A stretch of 64,000 nt of DNA from Methylobacter sp. (GTDB taxonomy: Bacteria; Pseudomonadota; Gammaproteobacteria; Methylococcales; Methylomonadaceae). Position numbers and translations under genes: made by a program. The notes under the pieces are model-generated. The model was not told where the DNA came from. It made no database searches and was given only the letters and a program-made list of their open reading frames with translations. The DNA lies in assembly GCA_030679035.1 (NCBI GenBank), contig JAUXTH010000015.1:1-64000 (forward strand). The letters run 5' to 3'. Shown here piece by piece: positions 15,108 through 23,129 of the stretch. The number at the start of each line of letters is the position of its first letter. The first letter of the stretch is position 1.

Positions 15108-16739
15108 TTACCTGTGCATCGTTTTGAGTGCGTTGAAGAGCACACCTACATCATGCTGACCCTTGAATACCGGCGGAATATCCCTTTTGATGTCAAAAAG
15201 TTTATAGACAGCCATTTGCGCTGACCTTACCGAATATTCAACGGTAAACACCACATCATCCGGGATTTCGCAGAACTGTCCGATAAACGCGAAATTCTTC
15301 GCCCCAGCCGGCACTACGTCTGGACGATCCCCTTTGATTCTGGGCATGAATTGACTGGTGATGAAAGGCATCAAGCACGGAATACAGATTGCAGCATCAA
15401 TGATGGGCTGAGCCTTGTCGCCCAGTTTGAGATGGTGAAATAGCTCAATCAAAATCTCCTCACCCGTACACTCGGACATGGGTTTGTTGACGAAGTTGCC
15501 GACTCTGTCCGGGAATAAACCATAGCCCCAGAATACGAAAATATTATCGGGTTGGTTGATAAAATGCGGCTGATGCGCCAGAACAATACTCATAAACCAG
15601 TTGGAATCCACCAGTGTGAATAGTCCACCTGTACCCGCCTCATTACCGGTAAAATCTTCTATGAACTGGAAGAACTCTGGGTCGTTTAGCGTCACGGTAA
15701 ACGACTGCCACTTGGTCTGTTCAATATGCTCGGCGAATACAGCGGGATGTCCGAAACCTGGGCGACCATTGGCAATGCTTTCCCACAAGTCCCATGAACC
15801 ACCTGCTTTTTTCGAGTTCAGAATGGCTGGCGATGTCATTGAGCCAAGACTGGAGCACTCCGTCATACAACCCAGCGTGACGAAAACCCGATCATCCATG
15901 CCAACGGCAATAGTGTTATGCTCACCATCACAGGTATAGCGAATGCCCTGCACTGATCGCCAACCGCCACCCAAGTCAAAATCAAGTCCAGTGACCTCGG
16001 TATCCAGCAAGAAATGCACCCCTTGCTCTTTGAGCCAGACAGTAAGCGGCAATATCATCGAATCATACTGGTTATAGGGTGTGCGCCAGACGCCACCCAT
16101 TTTGCTGAAGTCGGGAAACAATTGAATGAATCGCAACAGATAGCGCTTGAGTTCGACCGCGCTATGCCAAGGCTGGAACGCGAACATCGTCGCCCACATC
16201 AGCCAGAAATTATGCTCAAAAAACGAGGGCGAGAACCAGTCTTCAATGCTCTTATCGCCAATCGAATCTTCGGAATGGATAAGCAGAGCGATTAAATCCA
16301 AGCGATCTTTTTCACTCAGCTCAAACGATGAGACATCGATCTTTTTGCCATCCCTGACCAATCGACATCTGGAGGAGCTGACGTATTTGTGGCTAAACTC
16401 GACAATTTCATCTTTAACGCTTTTGGCTGAATCAGTCAGTGAAGGAATAGTTGCAAACAGATCGTAGGTGCAAACGTAGTGCTCTTCCATCATCCGACCG
16501 CCACGAATGACATAACCTTTATCTGCTGAACCGGTTCCATCCAGGCTGCCGCCCGTGATTTTAAGCTCTTCGAAAATATGAATATTATCGCCTGAGACAA
16601 GACCGTCCCGAATAAGAAAAGCCGCACCTGCAAGGGAAGCAATTCCGCTTCCGACAAAATAAGCTTTCTTATTGCTGTGCGGCGCAGGACCAGTCTCGAC
16701 TAAAAAGTCCGGCCTAGTACTTTGATATGCGCGCTTCAT
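15108..16739 (-). CDS. ohyA: Oleate hydratase
   Basis: A 543-residue FAD protein of the oleate hydratase (MCRA-like) family, which adds water to the cis-9 double bond of oleate to give 10-hydroxystearate. The FAD motif is VGSGIASLAGAAFLIRDG near residue 30. Family blocks include GSLDGTGSADKGYVIRGGRM, the catalytic-region MMEEHYVCTYDLF, and WRTPYNQYDSMILPL. The length fits the family. AGGAAA precedes the ATG. It lies 11 bp after a multi-span membrane protein gene and is probably cotranscribed with it. Likely roles are fatty-acid detoxification or membrane lipid adjustment; this is inference. Confidence 0.92.
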   Translation of the reverse strand: MKRAYQSTRPDFLVETGPAPHSNKKAYFVGSGIASLAGAAFLIRDGLVSGDNIHIFEELKITGGSLDGTGSADKGYVIRGGRMMEEHYVCTYDLFATIPSLTDSAKSVKDEIVEFSHKYVSSSRCRLVRDGKKIDVSSFELSEKDRLDLIALLIHSEDSIGDKSIEDWFSPSFFEHNFWLMWATMFAFQPWHSAVELKRYLLRFIQLFPDFSKMGGVWRTPYNQYDSMILPLTVWLKEQGVHFLLDTEVTGLDFDLGGGWRSVQGIRYTCDGEHNTIAVGMDDRVFVTLGCMTECSSLGSMTSPAILNSKKAGGSWDLWESIANGRPGFGHPAVFAEHIEQTKWQSFTVTLNDPEFFQFIEDFTGNEAGTGGLFTLVDSNWFMSIVLAHQPHFINQPDNIFVFWGYGLFPDRVGNFVNKPMSECTGEEILIELFHHLKLGDKAQPIIDAAICIPCLMPFITSQFMPRIKGDRPDVVPAGAKNFAFIGQFCEIPDDVVFTVEYSVRSAQMAVYKLFDIKRDIPPVFKGQHDVGVLFNALKTMHR

Positions 16740-16750
16740 GGTAAAGTTTC

Positions 16751-17251
16751 CTATTTTGAAGACGATACGTCGTTATGGCGGTCTAATTGTCGACTTCCAT
16801 ACCGAAGAGATTGGGCATGCCCTTTCACCCCAAAAAAGAAGAATACGATGACACCCAAGGCAAACATGCATGCTTGAGCTAGCTGCAACCCATAGGGTAT
16901 GGGGTTGACACTCAGCAGTAGCGCCAATACAACGAGCGACGGCACCAAGCCAAATACGATAATCAGCGCGATAATGAAAACAGGTTGTTCCGCTCCAGTC
17001 GGTTTCGTATAGGCAAAACCTGAAACGACTTTAATGATGGTTTGGCCAAATAAAACAGCTGAGCCAAATGATAATTCCGGAGTTTGAATGATCGCAAACA
17101 ATGATCTGCCGATACTTACGTCGACGATTGAAATCACGACCAACGGAAGCACGATAAACAGCAGATCCCCCAATATGGCATACATTGCGGCTATTCGATG
17201 AGTCTTATGCGCTCCCTCGACATTAAGTATTACGGATAGGTCTTTAATCAT
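16751..17251 (-). CDS. Multi-span membrane protein, unknown
   Basis: A 166-residue protein with four to five hydrophobic segments (GDLLFIVLPLVVISIVDV, FGSAVLFGQTIIKVVSGFA, PVFIIALIIVFGLVPSLVVL, ACMFALGVIVFFFFGV) and a basic C-terminus. I recognise no family. No good ribosome-binding site precedes the ATG. It sits immediately upstream of ohyA, so it may act in fatty-acid handling at the inner membrane. Confidence 0.65.
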   Translation of the reverse strand: MIKDLSVILNVEGAHKTHRIAAMYAILGDLLFIVLPLVVISIVDVSIGRSLFAIIQTPELSFGSAVLFGQTIIKVVSGFAYTKPTGAEQPVFIIALIIVFGLVPSLVVLALLLSVNPIPYGLQLAQACMFALGVIVFFFFGVKGHAQSLRYGSRQLDRHNDVSSSK

Positions 17252-17467
17252 TTAACGAAGCGCCTTTTCCAGATGCGAAAGTCTTAGGATGATGTTCATG
17301 TGCCGTCTCCACTGTCAAAACCGTAATATTGAAGAAAGAGGCGGAGCTTGATATAACATTTTCTCTTTTTCTGCCTGACAACCGGCAACGGATTCCTCAA
17401 AATCGGTGTAAACAGCTACCAAGTTTTAGCTTCGCTGGTAATGAATGATCGCCCAATGATATAGCTA

Positions 17468-17689
17468 CTAGCCCTTCCTGCTCGCAAAAAGCAGGAGCCC
17501 GCCGCCTGCCACTATCGCCCCCACCCCAGCCCAAACCGGTACATTGACTGTCTCAGTATCTTTAACCGTCAGTTCTAACGGGCCTAACTTGGCTTGCTGT
17601 GTTTCCTTTGTATAGCTGAATTGACCATATACCAGCCCCAACAGACCGGCTATGATCAGCACGATTGCCACAATCTTGACTGCACTCAT
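17468..17689 (-). CDS. Small two-span membrane protein
   Basis: A 73-residue protein with two membrane spans (IVAIVLIIAGLLGLVYG and VPVWAGVGAIVAGGGLLLFA) flanking a short extracytoplasmic loop (KLGPLELTVKDTETVNVP). This architecture resembles DUF3185-like proteins, but the family name is tentative. AGGAGAG precedes the ATG. It is one of four tiny membrane-protein genes on this strand. Confidence 0.7.
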   Translation of the reverse strand: MSAVKIVAIVLIIAGLLGLVYGQFSYTKETQQAKLGPLELTVKDTETVNVPVWAGVGAIVAGGGLLLFASRKG

Positions 17690-17943
17690 CTTGTCTCTCC
17701 TAAAAATGACGCCCTTGGAGTCAGGCCTAAGGCGGTGCTTACTATTACATCGACGATTTCGTTTACGTTAGAAATAATCACCTAACCGACATCATTTACT
17801 AACCCGCTTATGACATTGCCAATTTCATTGATTAGGCTTTCAACTTCAATTTAGATTAAAGACAAGCCTGGAAACCGTTACTGCGGTGCGGGTTTCCAAG
17901 CTGTCTGAACTGAATCGTCCGACCGATTGCGCTTTGCCAAGGC

Positions 17944-18090
17944 TCAGATGCGTCGCCCTTGAATGACCCGCAGCACGATAACGATAATCGCGATAACCAA
18001 CAGAATGTGAATAAATCCACCCAGTGTGTATGAGGAGACCAAACCAAATATCCAGAGGATGACTAGGAGGATTGCGAGAGTTTCTAACAT
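17944..18090 (-). CDS. Lmo0937-family small membrane protein
   Basis: A 48-residue protein with two hydrophobic segments (TLAILLVILWIFGLVSSY and IHILLVIAIIVIVLRVIQG) ending in GRRI, the pattern of the lmo0937/DUF5670 family of tiny membrane proteins. GGAG lies upstream of the ATG at 18090. The function is unknown; homologues are widespread next to csbD-type genes. Confidence 0.8.
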   Translation of the reverse strand: MLETLAILLVILWIFGLVSSYTLGGFIHILLVIAIIVIVLRVIQGRRI

Positions 18091-18189
18091 GTGTGCTTCT
18101 CCGTAAGAGGCCGTCAATTGGCGGCGATATAAACCACAGATAAACATATGAAGTATGGCCGAAGGTCAAAACGATACTAACTCATCAAC

Positions 18190-18242
18190 GGCGAGTTCCT
18201 GTTCATCTCCTGTAAAAAAGGTAGTTAAGAGCATCCCGTTGC
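18190..18242 (-). other. Leftover leader and start codon of a lost gene
   Basis: On the minus strand the sequence after the csbD hairpin repeats the block found after the other two CsbD genes (GCAACGRGAT, then a T-run, then ACAGGARATGAA). Here the ATG opens only 9 codons (MNRNSPLMS). In the 13-14 kb operon the same block leads into an intact gene, so a downstream gene seems to have been deleted. Confidence 0.5.
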
Positions 18243-18283
18243 AGTTGTGCAGCAGTCCAACTTGGACGGACTGCTACACAACT
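18243..18283 (-). terminator. Hairpin after csbD
   Basis: AGTTGTGCAGCAGTCC and GGACTGCTACACAACT pair over about 15 bp with one mismatch and a 9-nt loop, just after the csbD stop. The T-run of the following repeated block lies about 25 nt further on. Confidence 0.55.
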
Positions 18284-18297
18284 CAACAGCTCTCGTG

Positions 18298-18480
18298 TTA
18301 GTCGTCAAGTTTATCTTTGATATCTTCCTTGAGATCGCCAAAGGCCTTCTGAACCTTGCCAACATTCTTTTGGATATTTCCTTTTACTTCCATGCCTTCG
18401 TCGTCCAGCAACACGCCGGTGGCTTCCTTAACTTTACCTTTGGCTTCTTCTACCCGGCCTTTCATTTGATCTTTGTTCAT
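18298..18480 (-). CDS. CsbD family stress protein, second locus
   Basis: A 60-residue CsbD domain protein (MNKDQMKGRVEEAKGKVKEA, LLDDEGMEVKGNIQKNVGKV, AFGDLKEDIKDKLDD), very similar to the product of 13845-14033. AGGAG precedes the ATG at 18480. It is cytosolic. Its own dyad promoter lies about 65-105 bp upstream. Confidence 0.9.
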   Translation of the reverse strand: MNKDQMKGRVEEAKGKVKEATGVLLDDEGMEVKGNIQKNVGKVQKAFGDLKEDIKDKLDD

Positions 18481-18544
18481 GAGTTTCTCCTGATAATTAA
18501 TTTTGTTATGACCCAAAGCATGGGAGATTTCCCATTGCTCACAC

Positions 18545-18586
18545 ACAATATAAGTAAAATTGAACCCAGTCGGTGCGGCACCGCAC
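18545..18586 (-). promoter_or_regulatory. Dyad promoter 9, csbD
   Basis: Minus strand: dyad GTGCGGTGCCGCAC (18586-18573), a perfect 5-4-5 inverted repeat, with -35 CCGACT and -10 TATTGT (18550-18545) at the 36-nt offset. Predicted +1 near 18538. Confidence 0.7.
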
Positions 18587-18757
18587 ATAGGTAATTGGGG
18601 GCGAGAGGGATGAACTACTTATTGGCGGTAAGTAGCAGGCTGGCATGCAACCTCGCCGCCAATACGAGTTGATCTTAGGTATTATTTCACATTGAAATGA
18701 GACGACTCGTATCGGCTTTGAATCTAAAGATGCAATCATAACGGAATTACTTCCCAG

Positions 18758-18916
18758 CTAGATTCTGCCCAATAACACCAGAACTAGTAAAATGATCAGC
18801 ACCAGCCCGAGTCCACCGCTGGGGCCATAACCCCATTCCCGGCTGTGTGGCCAGGTAGGAAGGACGCCAACAAGCATTAGGATAAGAATTACGAGTAAGA
18901 TTGTGCCAATTGACAT
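18758..18916 (-). CDS. DUF3309 family small membrane protein
   Basis: A 52-residue protein with the DUF3309 pattern: a hydrophobic start (MSIGTILLVILILMLVGVLP), the polar signature TWPHSREWGYGPSGG, then a second hydrophobic segment (LGLVLIILLVLVLLGRI). AGGAG precedes the ATG. It follows the DUF3096 gene by about 70 bp and is probably on the same transcript from promoter 10. The function is unknown. Confidence 0.88.
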   Translation of the reverse strand: MSIGTILLVILILMLVGVLPTWPHSREWGYGPSGGLGLVLIILLVLVLLGRI

Positions 18917-18987
18917 GATAGTGCTCCTGTTTGAGAAAAAACGTTAACTGAAAAAACGGCGCTGCCTTAATCCGTGGGGATAACCAC

Positions 18988-19128
18988 TCACGTCAGGGTA
19001 TGGTGCGTAAGCCCCAAAATCCCCACAACGATCAAATACACGGCCACGAAATAATTTAAAAACCTCGGAACCAACAAAATTAATATGCCTATTACCAGTG
19101 CCAGTAAGGGTTCGATTGCAATATTCAT
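18988..19128 (-). CDS. DUF3096 family small membrane protein
   Basis: A 46-residue protein with two membrane spans and the DUF3096 pattern (MNIAIEPLLALVIGILILLV, PRFLNYFVAVYLIVVGILGL). AAGGAT precedes the ATG at 19128. Dyad promoter 10 places its +1 only about 25 nt upstream, so this gene is a clear target. The function is unknown. Confidence 0.85.
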   Translation of the reverse strand: MNIAIEPLLALVIGILILLVPRFLNYFVAVYLIVVGILGLTHHTLT

Positions 19129-19159
19129 GAGAGTTATCCTTTAAGTTAAGTCAAATTAA

Positions 19160-19201
19160 AGTTTATAGGCAAGATTAAGCTGAGTCTGTACGGTATCGAA
19201 C
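19160..19201 (-). promoter_or_regulatory. Dyad promoter 10, DUF3096-DUF3309
   Basis: Minus strand: dyad GTTCGATACCGTAC (19201-19188), -35 CAGACT and -10 TAAACT (19165-19160) at the 36-nt offset. The +1 near 19153 gives a short leader, so assignment to the DUF3096 gene is straightforward. Confidence 0.72.
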
Positions 19202-19230
19202 ATAAAAACATCGCCCGCGACAGATCCTGC

Positions 19231-19595
19231 CTAGCGTGTAGCGATGTTGCCGCTTCCGTCGGAGAGGATTATTTCGACGCGGCGATTCAATTGTCGACCA
19301 GTCGCCGAGTCGTTGCCCGCAACCGAATACGCATCAGCATAACCTCGCGTCCTGATACGATCAGTGCCAATCCCCATATCACTTAAAGCCGTCCGTACAC
19401 AAACAGCGCCTGATAGCGCTCTCTGTCATTGCCGACTGTATCAAGGCGTGAGTGGTGGTAAATGCCGCACCGAAAGGGCTGACAAAGACTTGTTGACGAT
19501 GACCCAATTCGAACCCGGCTTGCGGGTGTAGTAACCGAGGCACATCTGCCGCAGTGCGAGAAGGCAGAGATCAGGGTTTGTTGGGCAACACTAAG
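19231..19595 (-). pseudogene. OmpA-family C-terminal domain remnant
   Basis: On the minus strand the last ~50 codons read LSDMGIGTDRIRTRGYADAY and then GNDSATGRQLNRRVEIILSD before a stop at 19231-19233. This is the typical end of an OmpA/Pal peptidoglycan-binding domain (NRRVEI motif). Upstream, in a different frame, LDTVGNDRERYQAL matches the preceding part of the same domain, so at least one frameshift near 19385 separates them. The beta-barrel or linker part is absent or unreadable. Dyad promoter 11 still sits at its 5' side. Confidence 0.7.
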
Positions 19596-19601
19596 GTAGA
19601 T

Positions 19602-19643
19602 AACATACCGGGAACATTTTCGTCCTTCTGTACGATAACGCAC
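19602..19643 (-). promoter_or_regulatory. Dyad promoter 11, OmpA remnant
   Basis: Minus strand: dyad GTGCGTTATCGTAC (19643-19630), a weak -35 CAGAAG and -10 TATGTT (19607-19602) at the 36-nt offset. It precedes a decayed gene. Confidence 0.5.
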
Positions 19644-20146
19644 AGACGAACGAAAGATGCAGCTGTAGATTAACTCCCTGAGTAGATGTATGAAACCAGA
19701 CGGACAGGGTCTTCAACTTTGTGTGCGGAGGTGTTGGTGAGCACGAACATAAAGCCATGCGAGCGATGCCAAGTTGAAGGCCGATGAATCAAAAGGCCAT
19801 ACCCTACTTCTTACCGGGTCTAATGATCCGAGTCTTTATGTAAAAAACCATCCGTTAATTATATGGTTGTGGCATTCAGGGATGAGCTTGTTATCAAAAA
19901 AAGTCATGGTGGGTTCGATGCATGGAACCCGTATGATTGATGGTGACTAGCCCAGACCTTGTCTGCGAACCATTCAATAAAAATGGGCTATTAAGCTCAT
20001 TAAATGTCTAATTATTTTGGAGAACAGTAATGACTTTTGATCAAATCGAAGACAAATCGGTAGCACTAAGAGGCAAATTTGCGATGAAATGGAAGCACGG
20101 CCTGATAAACACTCCCGACCGATCCGTCGGGCGGAGACGGGTAACC
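19644..20146. other. Intergenic, no gene recognised
   Basis: No coding region or dyad site is visible. The frame from 20030 to 20146 is in frame with the TRL-like gene but precedes its signal peptide and is unlikely to be translated. Confidence 0.35.
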
Positions 20147-20473
20147 ATGAGAACATTCTTGGTTCCGGGCGTGATCGGCCTCGTATTTGGCCTCAATGGG
20201 TGCATGATCGTCGACTCGCCGATTAAAGGTGTTCTGGGTACCGAGGTTATCTGGGGTGATATAGCGACCGGGAAAGCAGGTTCTGCTTCCCCTGAGTCGA
20301 AGGAAGGCAAAGCTTGTGCGGAGTCCATCCTGGGCTTGCTGGCCCGCGGTGATGCCAGTGTTCGCGCGGCTAAGGAAAACGGCGGCATCACAGAAGTCAC
20401 TTCAGTGGATCACTCGGCGAGGAATTTCTTAAATGTCGTCGCCGAGTGGTGCACGATAGTGAAGGGCCACTAG
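20147..20473 (+). CDS. TRL-like family lipoprotein
   Basis: A 108-residue protein with a lipoprotein signal (VIGLVFGLNGCMIVDSP) and the TRL-like domain pattern: SPIKGVLGTEVIWGDIATGK, KACAESILGLLARGDASVRA and the end GGITEVTSVDHSARNFL followed by CTIVKG. TRL-like proteins are small secreted or lipid-anchored proteins of unknown role. I chose the ATG at 20147 because the signal peptide begins there. Confidence 0.8.
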   Translation: MRTFLVPGVIGLVFGLNGCMIVDSPIKGVLGTEVIWGDIATGKAGSASPESKEGKACAESILGLLARGDASVRAAKENGGITEVTSVDHSARNFLNVVAEWCTIVKGH

Positions 20474-20652
20474 GCATATTGCTCTCGATTAACGAGATGA
20501 CAATGAAACGGAAGGTGCGGCATAGGATCGATAGGTCGTACCTGTCTATGCGACGCAGGATTGGTGGCGGTTCGCTGGGGGTGACTGCGTGTACGAAGCC
20601 CCCTATCGTCCACATGCAGAGCGCCAAAGGGCCTCTTCGACATCGCAGCGCC

Positions 20653-21552
20653 ATGAAACAAGCCTGGCTAGAATTGCCGGAGCGGAGCAACCTGTTCTGG
20701 TTGGACACCATCAAATGGATCGCTCTGCGGGTCGGGCGATGGCTGTCCCTCCTCCTGCTTTACCCTATTACAGCTTATTTCGTGGTCTTCTCGTACCGTT
20801 CCCGCACCGCCTCTCGCGACTTTTTGCGGCGGGTTTTGGGTCGTGAATGCGGCTGGGCCGAAGTGTTCAAACATTACCACACTTTCGCCTGCACGCTACT
20901 GGATCGGCTATACATCTTTGCCGGGCAGGGCCATCGACTGGACATTCGCATGCAAGGCCTGGAAATACTGGATAGTTACGCCCAGTCCGCACACGGTTGC
21001 CTGCTGGTAGGCGCCCATCTAGGCAGCTTCGAAATCGTCCGGGCGGTAGGGCTGTTGCGGCGCGAATACCGTATCAAGGCTCTCGTTTACGGGGAGTCGA
21101 CGCCCCGCATCACCGGCCTATACCGGAAGCTGAACCCATCGCTGTTCGAAGATATTATTTACATGGGGGGTGTCGGTTCCTTGATTGGGCTCGACGAGCA
21201 CGCGCACCAGGGCGGCATCATCGCACTAATGGGAGACCGCAGTGTGCATGCCAGCAAGCGGGTTCGCTGCGATTTCTTCGGCGAGCAGGCCTGGTTTCCT
21301 CAGGCCCCTGCCCTGCTGTCTCAAATTCTCGACATGCCTCTGGTTATGTTTTTCTGCCTGCACCGGGGCGATGGGCGTTACGATGTGTGGTTTGAACACT
21401 TGGCCGACCCACCACCACAAGTCGGTCGACGCGGACGGGAGACTGCCGTTCATGACATCATGCAGAGCTACGCCAACCGTCTGGAACATTACTGCCGACT
21501 GTCGCCTTATAACTGGTTCAATTTTTATGATTTCTGGCAGTCGGACGAATAG
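20653..21552 (+). CDS. Lipid A/lauroyl-type acyltransferase
   Basis: A 299-residue member of the LpxL/HtrB acyltransferase family. It has an N-terminal membrane anchor (LSLLLLYPITAYFVVF, about residues 32-47), the catalytic HX4E motif in GAHLGSFEIVRA, and the typical MGDRSVHASKRVRCDFFG and FPQAPALLSQ blocks. The family moves acyl chains to lipid A or other glycolipids at the inner membrane. I chose the ATG at 20653 because LELPERSNLFWL is a usual N-terminus; the frame is open to 20446 but the extra 69 residues look non-coding. The next gene is a glycosyltransferase, so a glycolipid is the likely product. Confidence 0.82.
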   Translation: MKQAWLELPERSNLFWLDTIKWIALRVGRWLSLLLLYPITAYFVVFSYRSRTASRDFLRRVLGRECGWAEVFKHYHTFACTLLDRLYIFAGQGHRLDIRMQGLEILDSYAQSAHGCLLVGAHLGSFEIVRAVGLLRREYRIKALVYGESTPRITGLYRKLNPSLFEDIIYMGGVGSLIGLDEHAHQGGIIALMGDRSVHASKRVRCDFFGEQAWFPQAPALLSQILDMPLVMFFCLHRGDGRYDVWFEHLADPPPQVGRRGRETAVHDIMQSYANRLEHYCRLSPYNWFNFYDFWQSDE

Positions 21553-21637
21553 AACCTTGGCTAGCCAAGGGCATGCAATCCTAAAACAGGATATCGTATA
21601 TTGCTAGGCAACTTTTCGGACTGAATGGAGAGATGAC

Positions 21638-22396
21638 ATGAACGGAAGAGACGAATACGTATTGGTAATTCCAGCTTACAACGAATCTGCAACCATCCGC
21701 GAGGTGGTGCAAGGTGCCCTACGGCATTTCGGCACGGTGATTGTGGTTGACGACGGTTCCAGTGACGACACGGTGGAAAAACTCTCGGATTTGCCGGTGA
21801 CGCTACGGCACCATCCCGAGAATCTGGGCAAAGCGGCGAGCCTGTGGAATGGCATGCAGACGGCACTAAAGCTAGGTGCGAAGGGGATCGTAACCATGGA
21901 TGGGGACGGTCAGCACGATCCGGCCGATCTTCCAAAGCTGTTGATGGCCGCACAAGCTCATCCAGACAAGCTGGTGATTGGCTCGCGCCTATGGAACCGT
22001 GACGCGATTCCAAAGGCCCGCTACCGCGCCAACCGTTTTGCCAACTTCTGGATCGCCTGGGCCTCAGGCCAGGCAATTGAAGATAGCCAATCGGGATTCC
22101 GGGTGTATCCAGCGCAACTTATCCGGCTCTGCCAGTTCGAGCTGAGCCGTGACCGGAGCTTCGTCTTCGAAAGCGAGATCATCATTGAAGCCGCCCGACA
22201 CAGGTTTCTATGCGTCTTCCAACCGGTGCAAACCACATATCCAAAAAATGCCAGACCCAGCCATTTCCGCCCAGTGCTGGATATTGTTCGCATCACCCGC
22301 ATGGTGTTCTGGCGGCTGTTAATCCGTGGTTTTTTTCTGCCCGGATTGTGGCGAAGCCTAAGTGAGAATCACAGCCTAAGACCACAAAAACTTTAG
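21638..22396 (+). CDS. Family 2 glycosyltransferase
   Basis: A 252-residue GT2 protein with VIPAYNESATIREVV, the DDGSSDDT nucleotide-binding motif and a DxD-type MDGDGQHDP motif, then GSRLWNRDA. A hydrophobic segment near the C-terminus (MVFWRLLIRGFFLPGLW) suggests membrane association. It resembles dolichyl/undecaprenyl-phosphate sugar transferases. GGAGAG precedes the ATG. With the acyltransferase it may modify a lipid carrier or glycolipid; the pairing also occurs in aryl-polyene clusters, but no other genes of such a cluster are here. Confidence 0.85.
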   Translation: MNGRDEYVLVIPAYNESATIREVVQGALRHFGTVIVVDDGSSDDTVEKLSDLPVTLRHHPENLGKAASLWNGMQTALKLGAKGIVTMDGDGQHDPADLPKLLMAAQAHPDKLVIGSRLWNRDAIPKARYRANRFANFWIAWASGQAIEDSQSGFRVYPAQLIRLCQFELSRDRSFVFESEIIIEAARHRFLCVFQPVQTTYPKNARPSHFRPVLDIVRITRMVFWRLLIRGFFLPGLWRSLSENHSLRPQKL

Positions 22397-22444
22397 ACGC
22401 CTGCTAATTCAATTAGTTGTACGTAACTCAGCATGAAAGATAAT

Positions 22445-22525
22445 GGAACACGGATGACGCGGATTAGGCTGATAATCACGGATAAAAATCCGCGTAAATC
22501 CGTCCAATCCGCGTCATCCGCGTTC
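22445..22525. repeat. Palindromic REP-like element (GATGACGCGGAT type)
   Basis: The arms GGAACACGGATGACGCGGAT (22445-22464) and ATCCGCGTCATCCGCGTTC (22507-22525) pair almost perfectly. A related element follows treS at 41456-41556. Confidence 0.75.
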
Positions 22526-22688
22526 TATTAATCGTAGTCAGTATTTTCTGTACTTCGGTAGGGGTTATGGTTATGGTTTTGCAAGCAATCCATTTTAAAA
22601 TCCTTGTAAAGCCTATTTTTCTGACGAGAAAATAGGCAATGGCTGGTTTACCCGAATTTAAAATCCCCGACACTCTCTTTATCAAACT

Positions 22689-23129
22689 ATGAAAAAAATC
22701 CTACTTTCGCTTTTAGCTATTTTCCTGATCATAGAGGAGTGGCTTTGGGACTTATTGACGGCATTTGGGCACTCATTAGCCAAATTGCTGAATCTGGAAC
22801 CATTTGAACAATGGCTCAGTCAGACAACTGCGCCCATGGCTTTGGTGGCATTTAGCATTCCGATTCTGATTGTTACGCCGATCAATCTCGCGGCATTCGG
22901 ATTGCTGGCGAAGGGATTGATTCTGCAAGGCATCTTGACAGAAATATTGGCAAAATTACTCGGCACTTTGCTGGTAGCCAGAGTGTTTGCGCTGACCAAA
23001 CCGCAGCTATTAACGTTTGCCTTCCTGAGGACCATTTACACCACCATCACGCGTTGGCTGCAATGGGCTCATGAGAAAATCACTGATACCACCATCTATC
23101 GCTGGGTGAAACGCAATAAGGTGCGGTAG
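22689..23129 (+). CDS. Membrane protein, unknown
   Basis: A 146-residue protein with hydrophobic segments at about residues 4-30, 50-75 and 85-105 (MALVAFSIPILIVTPINLAA, FGLLAKGLILQGILTEILAK) and a basic Trp-rich tail. I recognise no family. It is convergent with shc and the two coding ends overlap by 34 bp. No dyad site is upstream. Confidence 0.65.
   Translation: MKKILLSLLAIFLIIEEWLWDLLTAFGHSLAKLLNLEPFEQWLSQTTAPMALVAFSIPILIVTPINLAAFGLLAKGLILQGILTEILAKLLGTLLVARVFALTKPQLLTFAFLRTIYTTITRWLQWAHEKITDTTIYRWVKRNKVR

Noticed and set aside
17299-17318. ATGTGCCGTCTCCACTGTCA upstream of the ohyA pair
   Set aside because: Only the left half resembles the dyad context; the right half-site is absent.
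20446-20652. N-terminal extension of the acyltransferase frame
   Set aside because: It overlaps the TRL-like gene, has non-coding-like composition, and family proteins start near 20653.
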